A DNA stretch of 37,773 nt from a virus: positions 1 to 37,773 of IMG/VR virus record IMGVR_UViG_3300035703_000213. One strand, given 5' to 3'. Each line of letters opens with the position of its first letter. The first letter of the stretch is position 1. The notes under the pieces were generated by a model. The model did not search any database. It was not told the origin of the DNA and worked only from the letters and a program-made list of their open reading frames with translations. Shown piece after piece: positions 7,092 through 14,406 of this stretch. The position numbers and the translations under genes are program-made.

Positions 7092-7778
7092 TTAAGCCGC
7101 CGTGGCGTTCACGGTGCTGCTCCATTCACCGGAGCCGTCCGCGTTCACGGCACGCACGCGGTAGTGGCGTGTCTGCCCGGTGGTCACGGTGTGCGTGTAG
7201 GTGCTGCTGGATGGCGTGGCCACCTGCGTCCACGTCACGCCGGCATCGCTGCTGGCCTGGACGATGTAGCTGGTGGCATCGGTGACATCCGGCCAGTCGA
7301 TCACGATCTGGCCGCTGCCCGCCGTGGCGGTCGCGACGGGAATGCCGATGTCCAGCAGGTAGCGCAGGCCCGTGGCGGTATCGAGCCGGAAAGCCGGTGC
7401 GTTGAGCAGCGCGTCCCACATCTTCACCGGGATGCTCATCGTGCGCTCTTTGCCGTCGTCATACTTGATGTCGATGCCAGGCATCACGCGGGCCGTGACG
7501 TTCACCACGGGGAGAGCGATGAGCGTGTACAGCCGCGGCGGGGTCACCGTGGCGTCAAACATCACTTCCAGCGTGGCCTCGAAGCCGGGCTTCTTGATGA
7601 TGTGAGCGCGGAGACTGCCTGCGCCGTTGCTCAGTTCCTCTTCGTCGCCATTGCGCTTCACGCTCATGGATTTCACCTTGCCGAAATCATCGCCCAGAAT
7701 GGCGGTGCCAATCACAGCTTCGGCATCGCCAAGCAAAAGAACGTCATCGGGGCGGTAGGTGGCGGAGATGTCAGACAT
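7092..7778 (-). CDS. Tail-tube-like protein with C-terminal fibronectin III domain
   Basis: The product has 228 aa. The N-terminal 140 residues are paralogous to the protein at 10350..10841: VLLLGDAEAVIGTAILGDDFG here against MLLLGEAQPVLGTAMLGNAFG there, then similar MFDA and SIPVKMWDALLNA blocks. The C-terminal 85 residues form a fibronectin type III domain (IVIDWPDVTDATSYIVQASS, YRVRAVNADGSGEWSS). Siphophage tail-tube subunits often carry such Ig/FN3 decorations at the C terminus. The chaperone pair with its frameshift lies downstream. I infer a major tail-tube role, not confirmed by family match. Confidence 0.65.
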   Translation of the reverse strand: MSDISATYRPDDVLLLGDAEAVIGTAILGDDFGKVKSMSVKRNGDEEELSNGAGSLRAHIIKKPGFEATLEVMFDATVTPPRLYTLIALPVVNVTARVMPGIDIKYDDGKERTMSIPVKMWDALLNAPAFRLDTATGLRYLLDIGIPVATATAGSGQIVIDWPDVTDATSYIVQASSDAGVTWTQVATPSSSTYTHTVTTGQTRHYRVRAVNADGSGEWSSTVNATAA

Positions 7779-7840
7779 GGTGAGGCAGAGCTAAGAGCGG
7801 AGGGTGGGGAGCGGAGGGCGGGGAGCGTCACTTGCGCGGC

Positions 7841-8068
7841 TCACTCGCCGAAGTCGAAGATGACCGCCGCACGTTCGGCGGTGATGAGGCCTTTGGAGAC
7901 CAGCAGCAGGCGGCCTTGCTCCAGCCGCGGATCGGTCGAGATCACGCGGTCCGAGATGGCGAAGAGGAAGCGGAACACCCGCACCTGCGGATCATCGCTG
8001 AGGATCACATCCGCCTGCTCTTCAGGCGTGAAGCGGGAGAGGAATTGCAGCGGCGTGAAGCTTCTCAT
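7841..8068 (-). CDS. Hypothetical small protein after tail fibre gene
   Basis: The product has 75 aa. The segment FTPLQFLSRFTPEEQADVIL, followed by SDDPQVRVFRFLFAI, resembles small proteins found beside phage tail-fibre genes, where a short helical protein of this type is common. It starts 5 bp after the fibre stop codon, so it is co-expressed. An accessory or chaperone role for the fibre is inference only. Confidence 0.65.
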   Translation of the reverse strand: MRSFTPLQFLSRFTPEEQADVILSDDPQVRVFRFLFAISDRVISTDPRLEQGRLLLVSKGLITAERAAVIFDFGE

Positions 8069-8073
8069 GGCGG

Positions 8074-9558
8074 TCAGAAGGAGGGGTAAGGCATGTTGGA
8101 ATTGCCGCCGTAATCGGAGGCCACGTTGGTCACCTGGCTGCTGTCAGAGAGGTTTGAACCGCCCCAGTAGAGCTGGTCACAAATCACCGCCCCGGCGTGA
8201 GAGTGGAGCATTAGCACCTCACCAGTTGCGCCTGCGTTTCCAGGCGTTCCGGGACTTCCGTCATAGCCTCCATTGGTGGTGTCGCCAGCTCCGCCGGCTC
8301 CAGCCGCCCCACCCTCGCCGTAAAGGCTCTCAATGGTGTCGAAGCGTGAATTGATGAGTGTGATGCGCCCGCCGGTTCCGCCGTTGCCTCCGGTCCCGCC
8401 GTTGCCGCCAGAGGCACCGGTGTTCATAGGGTTGGCATTACCTCCTTGCCCGCCGTCACCGCCTTGCCCGCCTTGGGAGACGACGGTGCTGCCGCAACAA
8501 TCCACAAGCGTGATGTCGGGTCCGTTATCCCCGTTACCGCCTGTGTCGCCGCTTTGCTCTTCAGCGGCTTGTGATGGCGTGCTTCCAGTTGCTCCCAGCC
8601 CATACACGGACAAGCGAATGCTTTTGCCGACACACCGTATCGTCAAGCTGCGGTTGGTCTGGATGAGCAGGGCGGTTGCCGCCTCCCCCTGACCTTTGAG
8701 CGTGACGTTTGGCCACGCATTCAAGTTCGCGTGAAAGGCCCAGAATTCCCCCACGCCGATGACCACGGTGAAAGCAGTGCTGCCAAACGACGCCACCCCC
8801 GTCTGAAGTGCCTTGTCCACGGTCGCAAACGGCGCTCCCGCGCTGCCGTTGCCCGTCGTGTCATTGCCGGCCGTCGTCACATGCAGCACCTTCGGTGTCG
8901 TGATGCTACCGCCCCCGGCGGGTGTGTCGAAGGTCAAAGAGCCATCGCTGGCGATGCCCGTCACATACTGCCCCGCGCTGCCTGCATTGCGCTTCACGCC
9001 ACCCATCACGGTCGCCGTGGGCGTTGGCAGCGCATAGTTGTTCGCGTTCACGGCGATGCCATCCAGCTTGCTCTTGTCAGAGGCGGACATGAAGCCCGCC
9101 GCGCCGGTGGAGGCATTGCTGTGCGAGTGCGAGACATCAGCCTTCGCCAGCGCCACGGCCTCCAGCTCCGCCTGCGTCGCCATATCGACCGCAAAGCCAG
9201 GGTTGGGATAGTTGCCGCTGAGCACGCCGCCAGCGCCGCCGGTAGGCGGGCGAGCGTTCGTCACGCTGGGATCTGTCTTGTCCAGCTTGGCATCCAGAGC
9301 GGCCTGCGTCACGCTGGAGATGGGCTTGCTGGCATCGCTCGTGTTGTCCACGTTCCCTAGGCCCACCTGGCTCTTGGTGACGTTGTGCGGGTTGTTCGTG
9401 TCCGCCAGATGATCGTCCAGCTCGCTCTGTGGCGCGGTGCCCTCTGCCAACTGATACAGCTCCACGAAGTTGCCATTGCACTTGTCCAGCGCGGTGCGCA
9501 GCCCATCCCCGGTGCCGTCACCGGGTGTCGTGCCGAGGTTGATGTTTTGGCGTGCCAT
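8074..9558 (-). CDS. Tail fibre / adhesin with beta-helix and glycine-rich segments
   Basis: Predicted receptor-binding fibre of 494 aa. Residues 1-90 carry the NNPHNVTKSQVGLGNVDN and ASKPISSVTQAALDAK motifs common to tail-fibre shafts. SHSHSNASTGAAGFMSASDK, then SKLDGI (143-168), is a widespread fibre repeat. From about 223 a right-handed beta-helix start is seen (HVTTAGNDTTGNGSAGAPFA). Within it lie stretches of GGN/GGT/GGQ repeats (about 338-346, 363-397, 415-445), like polyglycine adhesin tips. The start is ATG 9558, which shares a base with the previous TAA (TAATG). Confidence 0.85.
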   Translation of the reverse strand: MARQNINLGTTPGDGTGDGLRTALDKCNGNFVELYQLAEGTAPQSELDDHLADTNNPHNVTKSQVGLGNVDNTSDASKPISSVTQAALDAKLDKTDPSVTNARPPTGGAGGVLSGNYPNPGFAVDMATQAELEAVALAKADVSHSHSNASTGAAGFMSASDKSKLDGIAVNANNYALPTPTATVMGGVKRNAGSAGQYVTGIASDGSLTFDTPAGGGSITTPKVLHVTTAGNDTTGNGSAGAPFATVDKALQTGVASFGSTAFTVVIGVGEFWAFHANLNAWPNVTLKGQGEAATALLIQTNRSLTIRCVGKSIRLSVYGLGATGSTPSQAAEEQSGDTGGNGDNGPDITLVDCCGSTVVSQGGQGGDGGQGGNANPMNTGASGGNGGTGGNGGTGGRITLINSRFDTIESLYGEGGAAGAGGAGDTTNGGYDGSPGTPGNAGATGEVLMLHSHAGAVICDQLYWGGSNLSDSSQVTNVASDYGGNSNMPYPSF

Positions 9559-10292
9559 TACGCTGCCTCCTCCCGCCATGCCAGGTTGAGCGTGATGATG
9601 CTGCCGGAGATGACCGCGCCATTGGCACGCACCGCCAGGCCCTCACTGGGCCGCAGGATGAGAGGGGCGTTTTCGAGCGCGGGGTTGATCACCACATCCG
9701 CTGCGCTGCTGGCATGTCCGGACAAGAGCAGCACATCACCAAAGGTCACGCCGGTGGTTGTCACGCCATTGCCGCTGTTGTGCCGGGCATCGACGCCAGC
9801 GGCCGTCGCGTTGCTGCTGTCCCGCTTGGCAGGCGTCACCGCCGTGCCGCCCGTGGGCGTGGCGCCAGTGAAGCGCTGGAGGCTGTAAAGGCTGCGCGTG
9901 GCGGCGGGTGTGCCGGTGAAGCTCAGCAGCATCAGCAGGCTGTGCAGGCGCATCACATTGGTGCCCGTGTTCTTCAGCGTGAAGTAGCTCGTGCCGTCCG
10001 TGAGCGTCGCGGCGGTGATGTTCAGCGCCAAGCTGTATTCCGTTTCCGGCATGCCATCGAGCACCACGCGCCCGATGCGGCTCGCGCCGGCGGCCAGGGC
10101 GGGCAGGCTCGTGACCTGCGTCTTTTGGTCCCCGCTCGTGAGCGTGGCATCCAGTGCCGGCAGGATCTCTGCGCCGGCGCTGGTCGAGGGCACCGTGCGG
10201 GAAAGCAGCTTCGTGTTTCCATCCTCGGTGATGGAATGCGCGGCGATGAGGGCTCCAGTGCCTGGAGTGACAGCGAGTGAGCTGGTGGGCAT
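9558..10292 (-). CDS. Virion protein upstream of tail fibre
   Basis: The product is a 244-aa protein rich in Ala, Thr, Ser and Leu, with few charged residues. It contains stretches such as VTSLPALAAGASRIGRVVLD and YFTLKNTGTNVMRLHSLLML and looks beta-rich, as expected of a tail or baseplate structural protein. I do not recognise the family. It couples to the fibre gene by TAATG. The tube-like gene lies 57 bp upstream. Neighbourhood suggests a fibre-attachment or decoration role (inference). Confidence 0.7.
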   Translation of the reverse strand: MPTSSLAVTPGTGALIAAHSITEDGNTKLLSRTVPSTSAGAEILPALDATLTSGDQKTQVTSLPALAAGASRIGRVVLDGMPETEYSLALNITAATLTDGTSYFTLKNTGTNVMRLHSLLMLLSFTGTPAATRSLYSLQRFTGATPTGGTAVTPAKRDSSNATAAGVDARHNSGNGVTTTGVTFGDVLLLSGHASSAADVVINPALENAPLILRPSEGLAVRANGAVISGSIITLNLAWREEAA

Positions 10293-10349
10293 GCCTCAAC
10301 GCATGGCGCATAGCACATGGCGGATGGAGCCTTGACGCGTCTCTTGCTG

Positions 10350-10841
10350 CTAGGCCGCCAGCGGGAAGCCGCCGAAGAAGCCGCCGCACACCGGCGGTGG
10401 CTCCGCGGGCTCCGGCAGCAGCGTGATCGAGCCATCCGCCGGATCGAGCAGGTAGCCCACGGCATTCAGCATGTTGTCCCATTGAGCACAAGGGATGGAG
10501 AGGATGCGCTCCGTGCCGTCATTCCATTCCACGCTCGCGCCATCCATCACGCGGCCCATCACGCCGATGAGCGGCAGCTCGATCTCCGCCAGCAGGCCGG
10601 GTGCCTCCACATCGGCATCGAAGAGCACTTCAAACTGGCAGATCCAGCCGGGATTGTTGATCAGCAGGATGCGCAGCCGTTCCGCCTGGTCTTTGAACTC
10701 CACCCGCTCCCCGGTGCGCGTGAGGAAGCACCGGCGGATGATGCCGAAGGCATTCCCCAGCATGGCCGTCCCCAGCACAGGCTGGGCCTCTCCGAGAAGG
10801 AGCATGTCATGCGGCTGGAGCGTGTCGGCGATTGTTCTCAT
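10350..10841 (-). CDS. Tail-tube-like protein, short paralogue
   Basis: The product has 163 aa. It aligns over nearly its whole length with the N-terminal part of the protein at 7092..7778: DMLLLGEAQPVLGTAMLGNA, VEFKDQAERLRILLI, FEVLFDADVEAPG, SVEWNDGTERILSIPCAQWD. It lacks the FN3 domain and instead ends in a Pro/Gly-rich tail. The two copies suggest duplication of a tail structural gene, with one perhaps serving as tube and the other as adaptor or minor protein. The ATG at 10841 overlaps the preceding TGA (ATGA), which fixes the start despite a longer open frame. Confidence 0.7.
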   Translation of the reverse strand: MRTIADTLQPHDMLLLGEAQPVLGTAMLGNAFGIIRRCFLTRTGERVEFKDQAERLRILLINNPGWICQFEVLFDADVEAPGLLAEIELPLIGVMGRVMDGASVEWNDGTERILSIPCAQWDNMLNAVGYLLDPADGSITLLPEPAEPPPVCGGFFGGFPLAA

Positions 10842-11386
10842 GCGGTCAGTTCCACGGTGGTGATGCGTTCCGCCGTGAATTTGATCTCCCACTCCGTGGC
10901 GATCTGCCGGGTGGGAAAGGACGGATCATTCAGCCAGTAGGCGCTGCGGCGCTTCAGCGGATCGGCGTGGATGTCCTTGTTTGTCCAGCGCACGGCGCGG
11001 AGCCATTGGCACACGCGTGTGACCTGCTGCATCAGCGGCGCGTTGTCGAGGCTGGCCGTCTCGCTGTCCACCGTGGGCAGCTCGCTGTCTGCCGTGGTGG
11101 CAGCGAGCGCGGAAGGCCGCTGCACCGTGATGGCATCTCCCGGCTTCACGCCCAGGTTCTGGCCGCCCTGCTGCACGATCACCAGCAGGCGCATGGTCGT
11201 CTCCGCGCGGTTCTCCGTGTCATCCTCACGCTGCCATTGCTGGATGACGCGCCAGCGGCCAGGGCTGCCGCTCAGCAGGCTCAACGTGTGCGCCACTGTC
11301 TCCGACTCCGCGAACACCCCGCCGCGTGCCTCCACGCGCGTGCGCAGAAAGGCCGCGAGAGAATTGAAAAGGCGTTCGGAAGTCAT
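10838..11386 (-). CDS. Tail terminator / neck-like protein (tentative)
   Basis: The product has 182 aa. The N-terminal region MTSERLFNSLAAFLRTRVEA is helical. A central part has beta strands (RWRVIQQWQR, TTMRLLVIVQQGG), and the C-terminal strand is EWEIKFTAERITTVELTA. Small alpha/beta proteins of about 150-200 aa placed immediately before a tail-tube gene are usually tail terminators or completion proteins. That is the only basis for the call. The start at 11386 overlaps the stop of the zinc-ribbon ORF (ATGA). The stop overlaps the tube-like start. Confidence 0.65.
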   Translation of the reverse strand: MTSERLFNSLAAFLRTRVEARGGVFAESETVAHTLSLLSGSPGRWRVIQQWQREDDTENRAETTMRLLVIVQQGGQNLGVKPGDAITVQRPSALAATTADSELPTVDSETASLDNAPLMQQVTRVCQWLRAVRWTNKDIHADPLKRRSAYWLNDPSFPTRQIATEWEIKFTAERITTVELTA

Positions 11387-11505
11387 GGATGTTGCGTGCG
11401 TTGATCTGGGCCGATGAGACGGTTGAGGCGGGATTGGAGGCCATCTTCCGGGTTGCTGTGGCCGATGTGCCAGAAGCCGCATTTCCGGCAGCGGTAGGCC
11501 TTCAT
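11383..11505 (-). CDS. Small zinc-ribbon peptide
   Basis: The product has 40 aa from ATG 11505 (MKAYRCRKCGFWHIGHS...). The Cys-x2-Cys-x4-His-x2-His pattern is a clear zinc knuckle. The frame is open upstream to 11577 and encodes a plausible N-terminal extension (EDEAGWLKWGAEIHIKKLKE), but no ATG lies there in frame. An ATG in another frame at 11571 reads MKTKRDG and stops, hinting at a frameshift or an unusual start. The stop overlaps the next ATG by 4 bp, which supports it as a real coupled gene. DNA- or RNA-binding is possible; role unknown. Confidence 0.6.
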   Translation of the reverse strand: MKAYRCRKCGFWHIGHSNPEDGLQSRLNRLIGPDQRTQHP

Positions 11506-11577
11506 GCCCGGCTCTTTGAGCTTCTTGATGTGAATCTCAGCGCCCCACTTCAGCCATCCCGCTTCGTCTTCATGGCA

Positions 11578-11778
11578 TCAAGGGCGCAGAGCGCGGGCCT
11601 GGGCGAGGGTGACTTGGCGCACGCCCGGCTTCACTGGCGTGTCCGTGCTGCGCACGGGCTTCTTCATCGCTGCCGCGGCCTCAGCGGGCGCGTCTTCAGC
11701 GGTTTGGGGCTTTGTCTTCTTGGTGGGTGGCGTGGGCTTCGTGTCCATGCGCCACTCGTGCTCCGCATCCGCGTCCAT
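11578..11778 (-). CDS. Hypothetical Lys/Pro/Ala-rich small protein
   Basis: The product has 66 aa from ATG 11778, or 56 aa from ATG 11748. The sequence is low-complexity and positively charged (MDTKPTPPTKKTKPQTAEDA, then PAEAAAAMKKPVRSTDTPVK) and probably disordered, ending VTLAQARALRP. A longer open frame to 11895 overlaps the coding end of the neighbouring membrane/coiled-coil gene, so I reject that part. Function unknown. Confidence 0.5.
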   Translation of the reverse strand: MDADAEHEWRMDTKPTPPTKKTKPQTAEDAPAEAAAAMKKPVRSTDTPVKPGVRQVTLAQARALRP

Positions 11779-11806
11779 CTCCGCCGCTGCCTCGTCTCTT
11801 GCGCGG

Positions 11807-12208
11807 CTACTTCTTGCCTTTCCCCTCCAGCGCGATGTCCGCCTTCGTGCCGACGACACCGAGGGCGCGTTCAATCGTGAGCTGCCATTCCTCAAAGCGG
11901 CTCATCGCCTTGTCGAGCTTGTCCATGTTCTCCGTGTGCTGCTCCTGCTGCTGCTCCATCCAGCCTTCAAACCGCTTCTCAATGCGCGCATCGCTCTCCT
12001 GGTGTTCCTTGCGCGCCTTCTCCAGATCCGCCTTCGTCGCATACAGTTCATGCGCTGGCGGCGTGGCCCGCGGGAAGAGCCTGTCCCAAAGCGCCAGCCC
12101 TTGATTGAACAAGCCCACAATGCCGAACACACCGGCGACAATCCACCCCAGTGAGACGTAAGACGTGGGCTCAGGCAGTTCGTTGGCGGCGAGGATGAGA
12201 GAAAGCAT
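11807..12208 (-). CDS. Membrane-anchored coiled-coil protein (lysis candidate)
   Basis: The product has 133 aa. One transmembrane helix (VSLGWIVAGVFGIVGLFNQG, residues about 19-38) is followed by a long charged helix (ATKADLEKARKEHQESDARI to ERALGVVGTKAD) predicted to form a coiled coil. A single N-terminal membrane anchor plus periplasmic coiled coil is the architecture of inner-membrane spanins (Rz type). No sequence family was recognised. The start is ATG 12208. Upstream lies a repeat leader of GAGGAC/GAGCAC units (about 12231..12263). Confidence 0.65.
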   Translation of the reverse strand: MLSLILAANELPEPTSYVSLGWIVAGVFGIVGLFNQGLALWDRLFPRATPPAHELYATKADLEKARKEHQESDARIEKRFEGWMEQQQEQHTENMDKLDKAMSRFEEWQLTIERALGVVGTKADIALEGKGKK

Positions 12209-12281
12209 CACGCGCCTGTTACGCGCCCTCGTGCTCGTGCTCGTCCTCGTCCTCGGCTCTTGCGGGGCGCGCTCGCGGACC

Positions 12282-12632
12282 TCACCTAGGGCCTTTTGGA
12301 TCAAGCGAGGCTGGGGGATAAAAACCCAGAACGATCAAGAGCATGTAGATCGCCAGATTTGCCGCATCTCCCGTCGTGATTGGCGCGCTGGAGCGCGAGA
12401 GCTGCATGAGTTGATACATTCCATACAGCAGCCCCGCCATGACGATCACCAGCCGAGAGATCAGCCACCAGCCCTCCCATCCGATTCTTCGCCACCACAC
12501 TTTGGGAGCTTGGCTGTTGATCGCCTCCGACTTCTGGAATGGCTTGATGCACGTCGTGATGGCCTCGATCATCTTGGCGGCACCTACCAGCACAGCGGCG
12601 AGCGCGGTCATGTTTTGGGCGAATTCAGTCAT
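12282..12632 (-). CDS. Small integral membrane protein
   Basis: The product has 116 aa. Hydrophobic segments are MTALAAVLVGAAKMIEAI near the N terminus, WWLISRLVIVMAGLLYGMYQ in the middle and LAIYMLLIVLGFYPPA at the end, giving two to three membrane passes. Between them is a short charged loop (KPFQKSEAINSQAPKVWWRR). It may be a holin or a superinfection-related membrane protein; neither is proven. The start is ATG 12632 (MTEFAQN). The longer open frame to 12767 runs through the small gene upstream and is not used. Confidence 0.65.
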   Translation of the reverse strand: MTEFAQNMTALAAVLVGAAKMIEAITTCIKPFQKSEAINSQAPKVWWRRIGWEGWWLISRLVIVMAGLLYGMYQLMQLSRSSAPITTGDAANLAIYMLLIVLGFYPPASLDPKGPR

Positions 12633-12685
12633 GGGGCAGATGTTGTTTGGCTGGTTGATGCTTCGCGCGTTGTGGCCGCACGGGA

Positions 12686-12826
12686 TTAAACTTTTGGCCC
12701 TCGCATCGCCACCATCAGCGCCGCGCCGATGACGACGAGCGGCGGGATGACCAGCCACATCCACCACGGCATGTCCGCCTCCGGTGGTCGCGCTTTGGCG
12801 GCGAGGATGAGCAGCGGGGGCATCAT
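12686..12826 (-). CDS. 46-aa single-pass membrane peptide
   Basis: This very small gene encodes MMPPLLILAAKARPPEADMP, then WWMWLVIPPLVVIGAALMVA, ending MRGPKV. It contains one strong transmembrane helix and short basic ends. Its ATG at 12826 overlaps the TGA of the Pmp3-domain gene by 4 bp, the same coupling seen at many junctions here, which is the main evidence that it is translated. Possible roles are a holin-like or small regulatory membrane peptide. Nothing in the sequence chooses between them. Confidence 0.6.
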   Translation of the reverse strand: MMPPLLILAAKARPPEADMPWWMWLVIPPLVVIGAALMVAMRGPKV

Positions 12827-13392
12827 GGCTTTGCTTCCACGGCGCTCACGCGGCCGTTTTCAAAACGTGCTCGGAAGGCCCTCCACTCTGCCCAGCCGCT
12901 TGCCTTGTCCTTGGTGGCAGGCTCGCCATGCTGGGCAGTGACCTCCGCAAAGGTTGTGCCGGCTGCGGGCAGATCCACAGATGGCTTCACAGCTTCGATG
13001 ACTGGCGCTGGCGCTGAAGTGGGTTTTCCCTTCGCACGTGAGATCTCCGCCTGGATCTCATCGAGACTGCGGATGTCGAGGCCGGGGATGAGCTGCTTCG
13101 CAAACACAAAGACGGCTCCAAAGCAAAGCACGATGGCTGCCACCACGGCCAGGGCGGCAAAGAGCTGCTGCTCCCCGCTCGCGCGTGGCGTGATCTTCTT
13201 GCCAGAGACCGCGCTCAGCATCTCCGCATGGCGGCGCTCTGCCGTGTCGGAATGCAGCACCCACAACGCATGCGCGATGCCCAGCACGCCAAGGCCGAAG
13301 ATCGTGAGAAACACATTCAGCACCGCGCTCATCGGGCGGCCAGTGAGCAGCACGGCCAGAGGCGGAAGGAAAAAAGCGCACAGGGTTTTCAT
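12823..13392 (-). CDS. Membrane protein with Pmp3 (YqaE-like) domain
   Basis: The product has 189 aa. Residues 1-46 match the Pmp3/YqaE family: FFLPPLAVLLTGRPMSAVLN, then VFLTIFGLGVLGIAHALWV, with the LPP turn and the G-I-x-HA end. A third membrane helix follows (ALAVVAAIVLCFGAVFVFAK, about 80-99). The last 80 residues are soluble, with TTFAEVTAQHGEPATKDKAS and a W-containing strand resembling a small SmpA/BamE-like repeat (tentative). It sits in the operon starting with the repressor, so it may be expressed in the lysogen and alter the cell envelope (inference). Confidence 0.75.
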   Translation of the reverse strand: MKTLCAFFLPPLAVLLTGRPMSAVLNVFLTIFGLGVLGIAHALWVLHSDTAERRHAEMLSAVSGKKITPRASGEQQLFAALAVVAAIVLCFGAVFVFAKQLIPGLDIRSLDEIQAEISRAKGKPTSAPAPVIEAVKPSVDLPAAGTTFAEVTAQHGEPATKDKASGWAEWRAFRARFENGRVSAVEAKP

Positions 13393-13396
13393 GCGA

Positions 13397-13885
13397 TCAA
13401 AGCCCTTTCAGTTTTTCGCGGGCCGCTTGCTCAGCGGCGGCCTTTTTAGCCTCCTGTCTCTTTTCAGTGGCAGCTTGGTCGCGCCGCAGTCTTTCCGCTG
13501 TGCTGATGACGATGTTTCGGGTGAAGGAAAAATACATCATCACCGCGCCGTCGCCGCCATCCCAGGCGTCATGAATCAGATGCAGTCGAGGCCGCCACTG
13601 TTTGCCGTTGATCTCTTGGAGTTGTGTCAGCTCGGCATCCGTGAAGCGTTCACTCGTAGCCTCTCCTCCCGAATTGATTTTGAAGTATTCGATCTGCTCG
13701 CATGTCGCGTCATGAAAGGCGGCGACAATCGCGATCCCTTGCTTGTGCCAGGACATCACGCGACCATCTGCGGACTTCTTCAGCGGCTCGCCGTAGCGTG
13801 CCACGCATTGATCTAGCGTCTCATTCAGCCGCGCGAAAGCATTGCCACACAAAACGAGAGTGATGAGCGTGATGATCGTCTTCAT
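13397..13885 (-). CDS. Secreted/periplasmic protein in repressor operon
   Basis: The product has 162 aa. The N terminus MKTIITLITLVLCGNAFA is a type I signal peptide, likely cut after AFA. The mature part starts RLNETLDQCVARYGEPLKKS and has two Cys. The C terminus is a charged helix (RLRRDQAATEKRQEAKKAAA). The ETLDQCVARYGEP motif is a type seen in small secreted proteins of unknown function. The ATG at 13885 overlaps the repressor TGA (ATGA), fixing the start and linking expression to the repressor. This makes it a candidate lysogenic-conversion gene. Confidence 0.75.
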   Translation of the reverse strand: MKTIITLITLVLCGNAFARLNETLDQCVARYGEPLKKSADGRVMSWHKQGIAIVAAFHDATCEQIEYFKINSGGEATSERFTDAELTQLQEINGKQWRPRLHLIHDAWDGGDGAVMMYFSFTRNIVISTAERLRRDQAATEKRQEAKKAAAEQAAREKLKGL

Positions 13886-14361
13886 GATTGGAGTTCTTCG
13901 AGTTTGAGTGCGCGGTATTGATCCAGGGCAGAATGAAGCCCAGCGACAGCCCAATCAAGAGCCTGCGGTGTGTTGATGTGCTCAAACTGAGTCAGTAAAA
14001 ACTGGCATGTTGAAAGCATGGCTCGGCTTGTCTGCGGCTGGGGATTTGGGCCTGTGCTTGAACCGCTACCAGTCGGCGCGGCAATTCGGGATGTGATCTT
14101 GTAGAGCGCGGGTTCCTCACGCGTCACGTTTCCATCTCCCGTTAAAAGCCATTGAACAGATACGTTCAGAGTTTTGGCCAGCTTCGACAGGTTCTCCGGG
14201 TCCGGTATCACACCACCAAGCCAACGGCTCAAGGCGGGCGGCTGCGTGTCCATGCTTTTGGCGATGGCGGTTTTTGTGCGGCCGTCTTTTTCCACCGCTT
14301 CTGCCAAGCGTGAAGAAAAATGATGCTTTGCGTTAAATTGCTCTTGCGCGTCTGAACTCAT
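13882..14361 (-). CDS. XRE-family phage repressor (c-like)
   Basis: The product has 159 aa. Residues about 14-75 form a helix-turn-helix of XRE/Cro-C1 type: RLAEAVEKDGRTKTAIAKSM, TQPPALSRWLGG and PENLSKLAKTLNVSVQWLL, the last being the typical end of this domain. The C-terminal part (residues 85-159) is unrelated to LexA-type peptidases, with no Ser/Lys dyad visible, and presumably mediates oligomerisation. It faces away from the early plus-strand operon across a 45-bp gap. It is the first gene of the left arm. It therefore probably controls the lysis/lysogeny switch. Confidence 0.85.
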   Translation of the reverse strand: MSSDAQEQFNAKHHFSSRLAEAVEKDGRTKTAIAKSMDTQPPALSRWLGGVIPDPENLSKLAKTLNVSVQWLLTGDGNVTREEPALYKITSRIAAPTGSGSSTGPNPQPQTSRAMLSTCQFLLTQFEHINTPQALDWAVAGLHSALDQYRALKLEELQS

Positions 14362-14406
14362 GTGTTAAAACGGATTTATCGGGAAACGAACACTTCGGAA
14401 ACGATC
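14362..14406. promoter_or_regulatory. Divergent operator/promoter region of the genetic switch
   Basis: This 45-bp gap separates the repressor and early-operon starts. It contains a near-exact direct repeat, CGGGAAACGA (14380..14389) and TCGGAAACGA (14395..14404), 15 bp apart centre to centre, the kind of spacing used by dimeric repressors. An AT-rich GTTAAAACGG lies at its repressor-proximal end. I could not assign -35/-10 boxes with confidence. Confidence 0.55.

Noticed and set aside
7164-8354. 396-aa plus-strand frame opposite the tube-like and fibre genes
   Set aside because: His/Arg/Gly-rich antisense composition and it spans three minus genes with good motifs and couplings.
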